64,000 nt of DNA from Corynebacterium lactis (GCF_900519355.1 NZ_ULHE01000002.1:62001-126000), one strand, 5' to 3'. Positions 38,803 through 48,616 are shown, numbered from the stretch's first letter. Numbers and translations: made by a program. Notes: a model not told the origin generated them from the letters alone.

Positions 38803-40472
38803 TTAGGTCCCGCAATAAGAACGGAACGCTCCCAGGCCCGCCGGTGCCGGAAGCGTGAATTTCTCTGGGCGCGGTGTTTGATCATCGTCCGAGTGTGCCC
38901 GGCCTTCATACGGGTGCGTTACAGCCTCCAGCAGTTGGCGGTAGTCGTCGAGGTTGCCCTCGGCAGCCTGCGCCAGTGTCTCCGTGACCAGGTGATTGCG
39001 AGGGACGTAGGCCGGGTTCGACGCCTCCATCAGCGCCGCCGACTCCTCCGGGGCGATGCCCAGTTTTTCCCGCACGGCGGCCCAGTCCGCTACCCACCCC
39101 GCCGCGGCCTCGGCCCATTGCTCGCTGGCGTCCAGAGTGGCCCTTGACGCAACCAGCGCATCCGCATCTTCGCTGCTCAGAGCCTTGCCGAGCGCGAGGT
39201 GCGCGTTGGTGTGATCCGGCCCGAACTGCGCCAGCAGGGACTGCCACCGGCGGAGCAGGTCCGTGGCGGTGGGGTCGTCGTAAAGCGAGGCGGGGAGCCC
39301 CAACTTCGGCAGCCAGTGGCGGGCGAGCGCGGTGGCGAACTCGTCCGCGAAGCCGCCGAGGATCTCGCGCGCGACGTCGAGGGCGGCGTTTGGGGCGTCC
39401 GGGGTGTTCGGGGAAGTGTCGGCGGCAGCGTCCGTGTCGGCGTCGGCGGCGGCGATCTTATCGGCGATTGAGGGCAGCAGCGCCTCCGCGAGCCGAGTCA
39501 GGTTCCACCCGGCAATCGTCGGCTGCGCCCCGAACGCGTACCGGCCCGCGTGGTCGATACTGCTGAACACCGCCCGCGGATCGTGCGCATCCAGGAACGC
39601 GCACGGGCCGTAATCGATGGTCTCGCCGGAGATGGTCGTGTTGTCCGTGTTCATCACGCCGTGCACGAAACCGCTGGTCATCCACTGTGCAACCAAATCT
39701 GCCTGCCGCGTGACGACGCCCTGCAGCACCCCGCGCGCCGTCGCGTCGTAGAGGTGCCTGTCGGCGGCGAAGGAGATCGCGCGGGGCATGACGTCGGGAC
39801 CCGAGCGGGCAATCAACTCGAACGTGCCGACGCGCAGGTGGCTCGTGGCGACCCGCACCACGATGCCGCCGGGCTGGAGCTCGCTGGTCGGCCGCTGCTC
39901 GTCGAAGGGGACCTGCGGGCCCCGGTGGATCTGCTCGCCCGTGGCTATGACCGCGAGCGCCCGGGTGGTCGGGATGCCCTGGGCAAACATGGCCTCGCTG
40001 ATCAGGTATTCGCGAAGCGCCGAGGTCAGCGTCGCCTTTCCATCTCCGCCACGGGAGAAGGGGGTCGGTCCGGTGCCCTTGGCCTGGACCTCGTATAGCT
40101 GGGTAGCTCGGCCGGGTTGGTCCTGACCTGCCATCCCCGGCAACCCTGGCATCCTCGGCAACCCCGTCAACCCTGGGCGCCCTCCGCTGTCGCCAGCAGG
40201 AGCGCGCGGCCGTCGCCCAAAACACCGGCGAAGTTACCGAACTGGTGGCCCGCGTACGCGGTCGCGACCGGCATCGACTCCTTCGTTCCGGTGCCGTGGC
40301 CGGTCAGGAAGCGTAGCCCCGCCTCGGAGCGCAACCACGCCGGATTGAAACCGAGGTCGGTGGCCAGGGCATCGTTAAGCAGGAGAAGCTGCGGGGACGG
40401 CGCCTCGAAGCCCTCCTGCGCGATGGTGAGCTCCGGGACGGCGGTGGGGAGGTCGGGCTGGGTAATCGACAT
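38803..40472 (-). CDS. selO: SelO/YdiU protein adenylyltransferase (AMPylase), frameshifted
   Basis: Pseudokinase-fold enzyme that transfers AMP to protein hydroxyl groups, linked to redox stress. Repaired length is about 556 residues. Upstream of the break: GHQFGNFAGVLGDGRALLLA; downstream: QAKGTGPTPFSRGGDGKATL and YLISEAMFAQGIPTTRALAV, then INNED-type NTDNTTISGETIDYGPCAFLD, and the characteristic terminal YCGT. The frame breaks at about 40168-40173 next to a short repetitive insert reading LTGLPRMPGLPGMAGQ that is absent from typical SelO. One added G joins the frames. ATG 40472 (MSITQPDL) is chosen from the family start. Confidence 0.88.
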
Positions 40473-40539
40473 GTGCGCAGTGTATCGGGTGGGGCGGATT
40501 AGGTGGGGCGGATTGGGTTCGGCGGTGACGCAGATACTG

Positions 40540-41874
40540 TCAGGCGGCATCGCGAAAGTGCTGGTAGGACGCAGGAGGTAGGGCAGTAGCCGCATCGAAC
40601 CAGCGGCCGCGAGGTTGCGTGGTCGGGGCGAGCTGGGTCTGCGCTGCGTGAATGGCTTTCCTAATAGCCGCTGCGGCAGAGCCGTCGAAGAGACCATCCC
40701 AAGTCAGGTGGATAACGCGATATCCGAGGTTCGTGAGGCGGAAATCGCGGCGGCGATCGCTCCAGGGGTCCGAGGTGCGCGGCATCGTACGTGCGTCGGG
40801 TGCAGTGTCGAGAGCCGGGTCCTCGAAGGCAGGGCCCAGTTCGTACTTCATGCGCCCGTCGCACTCGATGACGATGCCGTACTGCGGGAGCAGGAAATCA
40901 ACGCGCGCCACCATACGGCCAGCCTCGTCGACGATGCGAGGCTGCTGAAAGAAGTCTAGTTTCAACTCGATGAGCAGGGCCTTCGCAGCCGATTCGAAGA
41001 CGCTATCCGACAGCGGCGACGCCGCCAGCAGGATCTCTGCCGCACGCCCGGCAGGAAGGGCTCCCTTGCCATTGCGGAGATACGGCAGGAAGGCAGCCGA
41101 CGAAATAGACGAATGCCGTGTGGGCGCGAGGACTGGATAGCTGCCGGCCAGGGACCAATCGGGAGGCTGAAACCTCGCGGGCGCGTCGGGCCACATCGGT
41201 TGCTCCGCCGGCGTAATTCCCTCGCTGCCTAGGGTGCCGAGGTTGCCGCGCAGGGCGGCGTCGGCAAGCGCGATTGCCTCGGCGAATCGACGGAAAACCT
41301 CCAGTTGGCGGCGGGATTCCTCAGTCGGCCGAGGCTGCGATGCGGCAACGTCGACGACCGTGCGGGCAAGCGTGGTTACTCGAGCGCCGTCGATGACGGT
41401 CACGTCCTGCGTTCCGTGCCCCTCGGCGGGGTGCGTGTAGTTCGGTGCTGTGTGGCTAAGCACCGCGTAATTCAAGCAAAACTGCAGGCCACTCGTGGTC
41501 TTTCTAGTGCATTTCCCTCGCTTGGTCGGTGAAGAAAGGCAGAACCGGTCGGGAATATCCAGCAGCGGGAGGCCGTGCACGAGTGCGGCTGCGTGCCCGG
41601 TCAACACTCGATCCGGGTGAGCCTGCGCCATGGCGATACACTCCAGCCGAGCCCTGGCAAAAGACGCCCGAATAGCCAGGACGCCCGAGGGATAATCGCT
41701 GGCAGACGGCCAGTTCTCAGATTTGATGTACGTACCGGGAAAGAGCTGCACGAATTCCCCGGACTTCGCCCGTTGCGCCAGGGACCACCGCGCGGCATTC
41801 CTCGTAGTGTGGGTCTGTTCCCGCAGGTGGGCGATACCTGCAGCGCTGAATCTGATCTCTGCTTTTCGCTTCAC
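40540..41874 (-). CDS. AbiEi-like winged-helix protein with C-terminal PD-(D/E)XK/DUF559-like nuclease domain
   Basis: A protein of about 444 residues. The N-terminus resembles the winged-helix of AbiEi-type antitoxins, with RAKSGEFVQLFPGTY and the following VLTGHAAALVHGLPL. The C-terminus resembles DUF559/Vsr-type nucleases: ARVDFLLPQYGIVIECDG (about 325-345, the D...E-x-D core) and RRRDFRLTNLGYRVIHLTWDGLFD. Similar single proteins are common in actinobacteria and not always part of a toxin-antitoxin pair. No partner toxin (AbiEii nucleotidyltransferase) is adjacent. The start is uncertain: GTG 41874 is annotated, TTG 41898 is possible. A defence role is plausible but unproven. Confidence 0.7.
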   Translation of the reverse strand: MKRKAEIRFSAAGIAHLREQTHTTRNAARWSLAQRAKSGEFVQLFPGTYIKSENWPSASDYPSGVLAIRASFARARLECIAMAQAHPDRVLTGHAAALVHGLPLLDIPDRFCLSSPTKRGKCTRKTTSGLQFCLNYAVLSHTAPNYTHPAEGHGTQDVTVIDGARVTTLARTVVDVAASQPRPTEESRRQLEVFRRFAEAIALADAALRGNLGTLGSEGITPAEQPMWPDAPARFQPPDWSLAGSYPVLAPTRHSSISSAAFLPYLRNGKGALPAGRAAEILLAASPLSDSVFESAAKALLIELKLDFFQQPRIVDEAGRMVARVDFLLPQYGIVIECDGRMKYELGPAFEDPALDTAPDARTMPRTSDPWSDRRRDFRLTNLGYRVIHLTWDGLFDGSAAAAIRKAIHAAQTQLAPTTQPRGRWFDAATALPPASYQHFRDAA

Positions 41875-42163
41875 GACGCCAATTGTTTCCCAACACAACC
41901 GTCATGGCGATGGCGTTTTTGGTTTCCTGTGGATAACTCGATTGGTTTGACGCTAGGTATTTGGTTCCTTGGCGAAACGCCAGGTGGGGATGTGGCGAGG
42001 CTGTGGATAACTCGGTGGCGATCGGGAAAGAGAGCGCTGTTTAAGGCCCGAGTCGCCCGGAGCATGGGGGTGGGTTTGGGCGTAAAGAGACGGAAAGAAA
42101 GGTAGTCGGCGGACGTAGCGGGGGAATCGGCCGTGCCGTGCTGTAATGAGGCCCTTTTGAGGG

Positions 42164-42272
42164 CCATTTTGGAGTCGACTCTCAATTTGTGTGGGCTTCA
42201 GATTATAAACTCCCAGGTCAGAAGTTGCCCGAAATGCAAAATCACCACACTTTTTGAGAATTGACCCCAGCA
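42164..42272. repeat. 109-bp inverted-repeat element, copy 1
   Basis: The left arm runs 42164-42194 and ends TCTCAATTTGTGTGG; the right arm runs 42245-42272 and starts CCACACTTTTTGAGAATTGA. The arms are imperfect inverted copies over about 28 bp with a 50-base centre. The second copy at 48508-48616 has the same total length. It may be a MITE-like element or a structured RNA/terminator. Confidence 0.75.
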
Positions 42273-42426
42273 GGCCGAGTGTTCCGCCGGTTTCGTGGTG
42301 CCGATGATGCCTGTGGTGCAAAAGGGGCTGGTGGGGTTAATGGAGGAGGAGGCGGCCGAGCCGCAGCGTGATCCAAGGATACCAAAGAGGGAGAAAAGGT
42401 AATCATCTCCCATCGGGGACGCGAAA

Positions 42427-42465
42427 AGCCCGGACAATCAGGGGAAAACCCTCGCTGTCCGGGCT
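42427..42465 (-). terminator. Terminator of the fadA-fadB operon
   Basis: AGCCCGGACA (42427-42436) and TGTCCGGGCT (42456-42465) are perfect 10-bp inverted arms with a 19-base loop; on the minus strand the stem ends in GGGCTTTTCG. It lies about 55 bases after the fadB stop. Confidence 0.85.
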
Positions 42466-42519
42466 ATATGTAGGCGGAGCGGGGTCTAGCCAGGCTACCA
42501 GGCCACCAGCCCAAACCGC

Positions 42520-44778
42520 CTACTTCTTCAGCGACTCCGGAGCCGCAAAACGCGGGCCGTGCTTCGCCGCGAGCTCCTCGGCGCGCTCGACGAAGCCTGC
42601 CACACCTCGGCGCTCCGGGTGAGCAGCGCCGGAGCCGCCGGTACCACCGTTGCCGGCACCGCCGCCGACGACGATGCCGCCGTCGTAGTTCTTAATGAAC
42701 TGGCGGGTACCGCCCGTCCAGGCCGGGTAGCCGATGCCGAAGATGGAGCCGATGTTGCCGTCGGCGTCGTGAAGCAGGACGCCCTCGTCGACGCACTTCT
42801 GCGTCTCGATGGCCTCGATGAAGAGCATGCGGTCGACCAGCTCCTGGACGTCGGTGTCCTCCGGCGCGATCGGCTGGATGCCCAGCTCCTCGCGCAGCTC
42901 GGAGGTCAGACCAGGCCACAGGCCGGTGCGCTTGCCATCGGCGTACTCGTAGAAGCCCTTGCCCTCGAGCTTGCCCGGGCGCTCGAACTTGTGCAGCATG
43001 GCCTCGACCAGGGCGGGGACGCCGCCCTCGTCGAGCTCCACGCCCTCGGCCTGGGCTGCCGCGCGGGTCTCGCCCGCAATCTTCTCCATGAGCTTGAGGT
43101 TCAGCTCGTCGGCAAGCTGGAGCTGCGGTGCCGGGTATCCAGCCTGGCGGCCAGCGGCCTCGACGATCGCGGGGGAGTAGCCCTCGGCGACCATGCGCAG
43201 CGCCTCGTTGATGACGGTGCCGATAACGCGGGAGGTGTAGAAACCGCGGGAATCGGTGACCACAATCGGGATCTTACGGATCGCCACGGCGAAGTCCAGG
43301 GACGCCGCCAGCACGGCCGGGTCGGTGTTGTCGCCCGAGATGATCTCGATCAGCTGCATCTTGTCCACCGGGGAGAAGAAGTGCAGGCCGATGAAGTCCT
43401 TCTCACGCTTAACGTGGCTGGCCAGCTCGGTGATCGGCAGGGTGGAGGTGTTGGAGCCGAGAATGCAGGTCTCCGGCACCGCGGCCTCGATTTCGGCGTG
43501 AACCTTGTGCTTCAGCTCGGTGTTTTCAAACACTGCCTCGATGACCAGGTCGACGTCGGAGAGGTCGTCGTAGGACTCGGTCGGCTTGATGCGTCCGAGC
43601 AGGGCGGCGGACTTCTCCTCGGTGGTGCGGCCGCGCTCGAGGGCCTTCGCCTCAAGCCCCTCGGAGTAGGCCTTGCCGCGCTCGGCGTTCTCGATGGAGA
43701 TGTCCTTCAGAACGACCTCCATGCCGGCCTTCGCGCAGACGTAGGCGATGCCCGCACCCATCATGCCGGCGCCGACGACGGCGACCTTTTTGAACTCGCG
43801 CTTCGGGTACGGGGTACCGTCGGCCTGCAGCGGGCGGGATCCGCCGCCCTGGGCGTGGTTCAGGTCGAAGAAGAACGCCTGCATCATGTTCTTCGACTGG
43901 GAGCCGGTGACCAGCTCGGTGAAGTAGCGCGACTCGATGCGCAGGGCGGTGTCGATATCAACCTGCGCGCCCTCGATGGCGGCCTGCATGGCCAGGCGCG
44001 GGGCCTTCATCGGGGAGCCCTTTAGCTGTTTGGTCAGGTTCGCCGGGAAGGACGGCAGGTTCATGGCGAACTTCGGGGTCTTCGGGTCTCCGCCCGGGAT
44101 CTTGAAGCCCTTCTCGTCCCACGGCTGGGCGGCGCGAGCGTTCTCGCCGGTCAGCCAGGCGCGCGCCGTATCCAGCAGCGCCTCCGGGGCCACGACCTCG
44201 TCAACGAGGCCGGTGGCCAGCGCCTTCGCCGGGTTCATCTGGGCGCCGGTGAGGATTACCTTCATCAGCGCTGCCTGGATGCCGATCATGCGGACGACGC
44301 GGGAAACGCCGCCGCCGCCCGGCAGCAGGCCGAGGGTGACCTCGGGAAGGCCGATCTTGGAGCCGCGGGCGTCAGCTGCGACGCGGTAGTTAGCTGCCAG
44401 CGCGACCTCAAGGCCGCCGCCGAGTGCCGCGCCGTTAATCGCCGCCACGACCGGAACCGGCAGCTTCTCGATGCGGCGCAGGGAGGCCTTCATGTCCTCC
44501 ACCATGGTGAACATGGCCTCCGCGTCAGCCTCGGTGGCCTTCGACATCTGCTTGATGTCGCCGCCCGCGAAGAACGTCTTCTTGGCGGAGGTAATGATGA
44601 TGCCCTTGATCGCGTCCGCGTCGTCGGCAAGCGTCTGCTCCAGGCGGTCGGCGGTGGCGCGGATGTCGTTCTGGAAGGTCTGGTTCATGGTGTTGACCGG
44701 CGCGTTCGGGTCATCCATGGTCAGGGTGAGGATGCCGGCGTCGTCGAGGTCCCACCGGAACATGTTGGAAGTGCTCAT
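42520..44778 (-). CDS. fadB: Bifunctional enoyl-CoA hydratase / 3-hydroxyacyl-CoA dehydrogenase (FadB-type alpha subunit)
   Basis: Fatty-acid beta-oxidation multifunctional protein of 752 residues. The N-terminal hydratase/crotonase domain (about 1-290) has INGAALGGGLEVALAANYRV and LPEVTLGLLPGGGGVSRVVR. The dehydrogenase domain starts at about 335 with KVAVVGAGMMGAGIAYVCAKAG and contains GLHFFSPVDKMQLIEII. ATG 44778 (MSTSNMFRWDLD) was chosen over an upstream extension; AAAGGA lies upstream with rather long spacing. It follows fadA by 34 bases on the same strand, forming the usual beta-oxidation pair. Repression in the absence of fatty acid is likely through the repeats upstream of fadA. Confidence 0.95.
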   Translation of the reverse strand: MSTSNMFRWDLDDAGILTLTMDDPNAPVNTMNQTFQNDIRATADRLEQTLADDADAIKGIIITSAKKTFFAGGDIKQMSKATEADAEAMFTMVEDMKASLRRIEKLPVPVVAAINGAALGGGLEVALAANYRVAADARGSKIGLPEVTLGLLPGGGGVSRVVRMIGIQAALMKVILTGAQMNPAKALATGLVDEVVAPEALLDTARAWLTGENARAAQPWDEKGFKIPGGDPKTPKFAMNLPSFPANLTKQLKGSPMKAPRLAMQAAIEGAQVDIDTALRIESRYFTELVTGSQSKNMMQAFFFDLNHAQGGGSRPLQADGTPYPKREFKKVAVVGAGMMGAGIAYVCAKAGMEVVLKDISIENAERGKAYSEGLEAKALERGRTTEEKSAALLGRIKPTESYDDLSDVDLVIEAVFENTELKHKVHAEIEAAVPETCILGSNTSTLPITELASHVKREKDFIGLHFFSPVDKMQLIEIISGDNTDPAVLAASLDFAVAIRKIPIVVTDSRGFYTSRVIGTVINEALRMVAEGYSPAIVEAAGRQAGYPAPQLQLADELNLKLMEKIAGETRAAAQAEGVELDEGGVPALVEAMLHKFERPGKLEGKGFYEYADGKRTGLWPGLTSELREELGIQPIAPEDTDVQELVDRMLFIEAIETQKCVDEGVLLHDADGNIGSIFGIGYPAWTGGTRQFIKNYDGGIVVGGGAGNGGTGGSGAAHPERRGVAGFVERAEELAAKHGPRFAAPESLKK

Positions 44779-44812
44779 AAGTCTGTCAGTCCTTTTCGTG
44801 GTAGTTCCGGGG

Positions 44813-46048
44813 TTAGACGCGCTCGATGATGGTCGCGACACCCATGCCGCCCGCGACGCACAGCGAGATCAGGCCGTAGCGCCTGCCGGTGCGGTGCAAT
44901 TCGTCGATGGCAGCGCCCGTGATCATCGCGCCGGTTGCGCCCAGCGGGTGGCCCATTGCCATCGCGCCGCCGTTGATGTTGAGCTTGTCGTAGTCAATGC
45001 CGAGGTTTTGCTGCGCATGCTTCACGACGGCCGCAAAGGCCTCGTTGATCTCCCACACGTCGATATCGTCGACGGTCAGGTTGGCCTTGGCGAGAGCCTC
45101 GCGGACCGCCGGCTCGATGCCGGTGAGCATGATGGTGGGCTCGACGCCGTTGACGGCGGTCGCTACGACGCGGGCGCGCGGGGTGAGCCCCATGTCGGCG
45201 CCTGCCTTCTCGGAGCCGACCAGGGTCAGCGCGGCGCCGTCGACGATGCCGGAGGAGTTGCCGGCGTGGTGGACGTGGTTGATGCTCTCCAGCTGCGGGT
45301 ACTTCTTCAGGGCGACGGCGTCGAAGCCGCCCTGCTCGCCCATCATGGTGAAGGCGGCGCGCAGGCCGGAAAGTGACTCGGCGGTAACGCCCTCGCGGAT
45401 GGTCTCGTCGCGGTCGAGGATGGTCAGGCCGTTGGCGTCCTTGACCGGCACGACGGAACGGTCGAAACGGCCCTCCGACCAGGCCTTGGCGGCGCGGGCG
45501 TGGGAGAGCGCTGCCATCTCGTCGAGGTCCTCGCGGGAGAACCCGTCGAGGGACGCGATCAGGTCGGCGGAGATGCCCTGCGGGACGAAGTCCGTGGCGA
45601 AGGAGACCTGGGCATCCATGGCCATGGCGCCGCCGTCGGACATCATGGGGACGCGGGACATGGACTCGACGCCGCCGGCGAGGACCAGCTCGTCCATACC
45701 GGAGCGAACCTTCTGAGCTGCGAGGTTGATGGCCGAGAGGCCGGAGGCGCAGAAGCGGTTAATCTGCACGCCGCCGGTGCGGTACGGCAGGCCCGCGGTC
45801 AGACCCGCGGTGCGGGCGATGTCCGCGCCCTGGTCGCCGACGGGGCTCACGCAGCCGACGATGAGGTCGCTGATGCGCTCCTCGTCCAGGCCGGGGAAGC
45901 GGTTACGAATTTCGTCGATAAGGCCGACGAGCAGGGATACGGGGCGTACCTCGTGGAGGGAGCCGTCCTTCTTGCCCTTGCCGCGCGGGGTGCGGATGGC
46001 CTCGTAGATGAAGGCCTCGCCGCCCGGCTGGATGGTGGCGGAAGTCAT
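44813..46048 (-). CDS. fadA: Acetyl-CoA acyltransferase (3-ketoacyl-CoA thiolase)
   Basis: Beta-oxidation thiolase of 411 residues that cleaves 3-ketoacyl-CoA to acetyl-CoA and a shortened acyl-CoA. The active-site Cys is in [19 protein letters not shown] (about 90-108), with [31 protein letters not shown] and the second Cys in [19 protein letters not shown] lies 9 bases before the ATG. It is the first gene of the fadA-fadB operon, and a pair of 20-bp-spaced repeats lies just upstream. Confidence 0.96.
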   Translation of the reverse strand: MTSATIQPGGEAFIYEAIRTPRGKGKKDGSLHEVRPVSLLVGLIDEIRNRFPGLDEERISDLIVGCVSPVGDQGADIARTAGLTAGLPYRTGGVQINRFCASGLSAINLAAQKVRSGMDELVLAGGVESMSRVPMMSDGGAMAMDAQVSFATDFVPQGISADLIASLDGFSREDLDEMAALSHARAAKAWSEGRFDRSVVPVKDANGLTILDRDETIREGVTAESLSGLRAAFTMMGEQGGFDAVALKKYPQLESINHVHHAGNSSGIVDGAALTLVGSEKAGADMGLTPRARVVATAVNGVEPTIMLTGIEPAVREALAKANLTVDDIDVWEINEAFAAVVKHAQQNLGIDYDKLNINGGAMAMGHPLGATGAMITGAAIDELHRTGRRYGLISLCVAGGMGVATIIERV

Positions 46049-46074
46049 GTGTTGTTACCTCACAAATTCGTCGT

Positions 46075-46114
46075 AGAGTGTCGTGCATCACTCTTTGGTG
46101 TCGTGCGTCACTCT
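46075..46114 (-). promoter_or_regulatory. Two direct repeats upstream of fadA, candidate repressor operators
   Basis: On the minus strand AGAGTGACGCACGACA and AGAGTGATGCACGACA are spaced exactly 20 bp (plus-strand copies at 46079-46094 and 46099-46114), two turns of the helix on one face. They begin 31 bases upstream of the fadA ATG. AGAGTG and CACTCT also make the inner copy partly palindromic (46075-46094). A fatty-acid-responsive TetR- or GntR-type repressor would be a natural reader. Confidence 0.55.
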
Positions 46115-46245
46115 ATATGCTCGGGTGGATTGTGGGGAGGCAATTGGAGGGGAATGGGGCGAAAGTCGGCGGGCGAGGGGATGTGACCTGGCGATATGCG
46201 AAAAACCGGGGGTATTTACATAAGTATTAAGGGGTTCGTTTGGGC

Positions 46246-47112
46246 CTACTTCTTCCGCAGCACCAGCACCAGGTTCGATACCGCGAACTCGCGTAGCACC
46301 GGCACGTGGACCATCCACCATACCCACCACGGGTGGTAGCGCGGGAAGGCGGCCAGAACCTCGGCCTCGCCCGCACGCTCCATCGCGGCGCCCCAGCGCA
46401 TTCCCTCGGCGCAGCCGACCTTGAACAGGGACTCCCCGAAATAATTCTTCGGACGCTTGCCGTGCTTCTTCTCGTACATCCGCCGCGCCCGGTCCCCGCC
46501 GAGGTAGTGCGTCAGCCCCATCTCGTGGCCTCCGAAGGGGCCGTACCAAATGGTGTAGGAGTACACCATCAGCCCGCCGGGTGCGGTCACGCGCAGCATT
46601 TCGCGGCCCATCCGCCACGGGTCCGGCACATGCTCCGCCACATTCGACGAGTACGTAAGGTCGAAGGCGTCGTCGCGAAAGGGCAGGTCAAGCCCGGAAC
46701 CACGCACCGAAGACTCCAACTTAATCCCCGCCGCCGCCATCTCTCCGACGTCTGGCTCGCAGGTGTAGTACTCGACGCCGCGCTCGGCAAAAGCGCGCCC
46801 GAAGTACCCCGGCCCGCCGCCGACGTCCAGGATCCGCATGCCCTTCAGCGCCCCGGCCGTGCCCTCGTCTCCGACACCGCTTGCCGACGCGCCCTGCTTC
46901 CCAGCGCCTCCGGCCAACCCGGCGGCTCCTGCGGCGATGCCTTCCAGTAGGCCGATGGTGTCCTCGGCCAAGTGGCCATAAAAAATGCCCGGGTCAGTCT
47001 GCTCGTACTTGAAGTCTCCGAGGAGGCCGAATGACCTTCTCAGCGTCGCAAAGCGGCGCAGCGGGGCGAGCGCACGGGGGACAATAAAGGAGGGGAGCTT
47101 CAAACCGGTCAC
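46246..47112 (-). CDS. SAM-dependent class I methyltransferase (Rv0224c-like)
   Basis: A cytosolic methyltransferase of about 288 residues with MRILDVGGGPGYFGRAFAERG (SAM loop), YTCEPDVGEM and SNVAEHVPDPWRMGREMLRVTAPGG. An Ala/Gly-rich insert (GIAAGAAGLAGGAGKQG) precedes the SAM loop. The gene lies divergent from the glycosyltransferase and beside the membrane genes as in M. tuberculosis Rv0224c-Rv0228, so an envelope-lipid or glycan substrate is likely but unknown. GTG 47112 is used; TTG 47121 opens the frame. No strong ribosome site is visible. Confidence 0.88.
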   Translation of the reverse strand: MTGLKLPSFIVPRALAPLRRFATLRRSFGLLGDFKYEQTDPGIFYGHLAEDTIGLLEGIAAGAAGLAGGAGKQGASASGVGDEGTAGALKGMRILDVGGGPGYFGRAFAERGVEYYTCEPDVGEMAAAGIKLESSVRGSGLDLPFRDDAFDLTYSSNVAEHVPDPWRMGREMLRVTAPGGLMVYSYTIWYGPFGGHEMGLTHYLGGDRARRMYEKKHGKRPKNYFGESLFKVGCAEGMRWGAAMERAGEAEVLAAFPRYHPWWVWWMVHVPVLREFAVSNLVLVLRKK

Positions 47113-47240
47113 GCATCCCAACTTAGTGGACGAAGCGCGCGGCCACGGGGGTTTGGGCGGCAGATGGTCCGCCCATAGGTAAGCGGCAATAGAGGCAAAG
47201 GGCCAACGCCACGCACCGGGAACGATATCCTGACATAGTT

Positions 47241-48406
47241 ATGAAAATTCTGTTGTTGTGCTGGCGCGATACGGGCCATCCGGAAGGTGGCGGCAGCGAG
47301 CGTTACCTGGAGCGCGTGGCGTCGTACTTGGCGGCGCACGGGCACGAGGTGGTCTACCGCACCGCGGCTTACCCCGGGGCGCCGGAGTTGTCGTCGCGCG
47401 ATGGCGTCGTGTTCTCCCGCGCTGGTGGCAATTTCTCGGTGTACGTGCGGGCCTGGGGTGCCATGGTTGCTGCGCGCTTCGGCCTCGGCGCAATCGGCCG
47501 CTCGCTGGGAGGGCGCCCCGATGTCGTCCTGGACACCCAAAACGGCGTGCCCTTCTTCTCGCAGATTTTCGCCAGTACGCTGTCGCGGACCAGCATCGTC
47601 GTGCTCACGCACCACTGCCACCGCGAGCAGTGGCCGGTTGCGGGGCCGGTCGTCGCGAAGCTGGGCTGGTTTATCGAGTCGCGGCTGTCTCCGCTGATCC
47701 ACCGCCGCTGCCGCTACATCACGGTCTCCGAGCCGAGCGCCGCCGAGCTGGTGGAACTCGGCGTGGATGTCGGCCGCATTGAGATCATCCGCAACGGCGT
47801 TGACCCTATCCCCGAGGAGGCCCGCTCCACTGCGGGCGTCGGCGACGCGGCGATCGCGAAGGGCGAGGCCCCGCACCTGGTCACCCTGTCTCGCCTGGTG
47901 CCACACAAGCAGATCGAGCACGCCATCGACGTGCTGGCCGACCTCATCGAGGACTATCCCGGCGCCGTCCTGGACGTCATCGGCTCGGGCTGGTGGCACG
48001 ACAACCTCGTCGAATACGCCCGCGACAAGGGAGTTTCCGACCACGTCGTCTTCCATGGGCAGGTCTCGGAGGCGGATAAGCACCGCATCCTCGCCGGCGC
48101 ATGCATCCACCTGATGCCCTCGCGCAAGGAGGGCTGGGGCCTCGCCGTGATCGAGTCCGCCCAGCACGGCGTGCCGACGGTCGGTTACCGCTGCTCGGCG
48201 GGCCTGAATGACTCCGTCAACGACGGCGAGACCGGCCTGCTTGCCGACGACGAGGCGGACCTGATCTCCAAGACCCGGCGCATTTTGGGCGATGCCGAGC
48301 TCCGACGGGGCATGGCAGAGGCCTGTGTTGCGCGCGCGGAGGAGTTCGGCTGGGACAAGACGGCCGCGGCGTGCTGAAGGTGCTGGAGAACCCGCGGGTG
48401 AAGTAG
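47241..48406 (+). CDS. GT4-family glycosyltransferase (Rv0225-like), frameshifted at the C-terminus
   Basis: Cytosolic or membrane-associated glycosyltransferase of about 388 residues when repaired. MKILLLCWRDTGHPEGGGSERYLERVASYL is the GT4 N-terminal Rossmann region (GGGSE loop), and the nucleotide-sugar motif is in MPSRKEGWGLAVIESAQHGVPTVGY. TATCCT (about 47227-47232) lies just before the ATG, suggesting a leaderless transcript. The frame ends early at 48377. One extra G at about 48369-48372 (GCGGCGTGC to GCGGCGGTGC) restores VLKVLENPRVK with a stop at 48406, a normal family ending. The sugar and acceptor are unknown. Confidence 0.88.
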
Positions 48407-48507
48407 GCGGTTCGGATCCGCTGCTCGGTGGTGCGAGTTTCCTGGCTCGTGCTGGGCTGAGTAGTTGTGCGTGCGTTCATGTGTGCAGTTATGCCCCCTA
48501 AAGCAGG

Positions 48508-48616
48508 TCCATTCTGGCGTCGATTCTCAATTTGTGTGGCTATTTTGTGAGTAGCAGATTTGACCACCTGCGGTTTTGGAAGTTCGAAACCACACAATTT
48601 GAGAACGCACTCCCGC
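48508..48616. repeat. 109-bp inverted-repeat element, copy 2
   Basis: The left arm 48508-48538 and right arm 48589-48616 match copy 1 at 42164-42272 in arm sequence and exact overall length, with a 50-base centre that differs. It lies between the glycosyltransferase stop and the stop of the next, convergent membrane gene. The rest of 48407-48696 shows no gene. Confidence 0.75.

Larger units (their letters stand above)
41899..42519. other. Gene-free 620-bp stretch with a 109-bp inverted-repeat element and a terminator
   Basis: No supported gene lies between the AbiEi-like start and the fadB stop. The right half holds the 109-bp element at 42164-42272, also found at 48508-48616, and the terminator of fadB at 42427-42465. 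The left part (41900-42150) shows no clear structure beyond ordinary sequence. Confidence 0.6.

Noticed and set aside
48508..48616. A tRNA-like gene suggested by a GTTCGAAA stretch in repeat copy 2
   Set aside because: No acceptor stem, anticodon arm or D arm can be folded around it, and the stretch is not conserved in copy 1.
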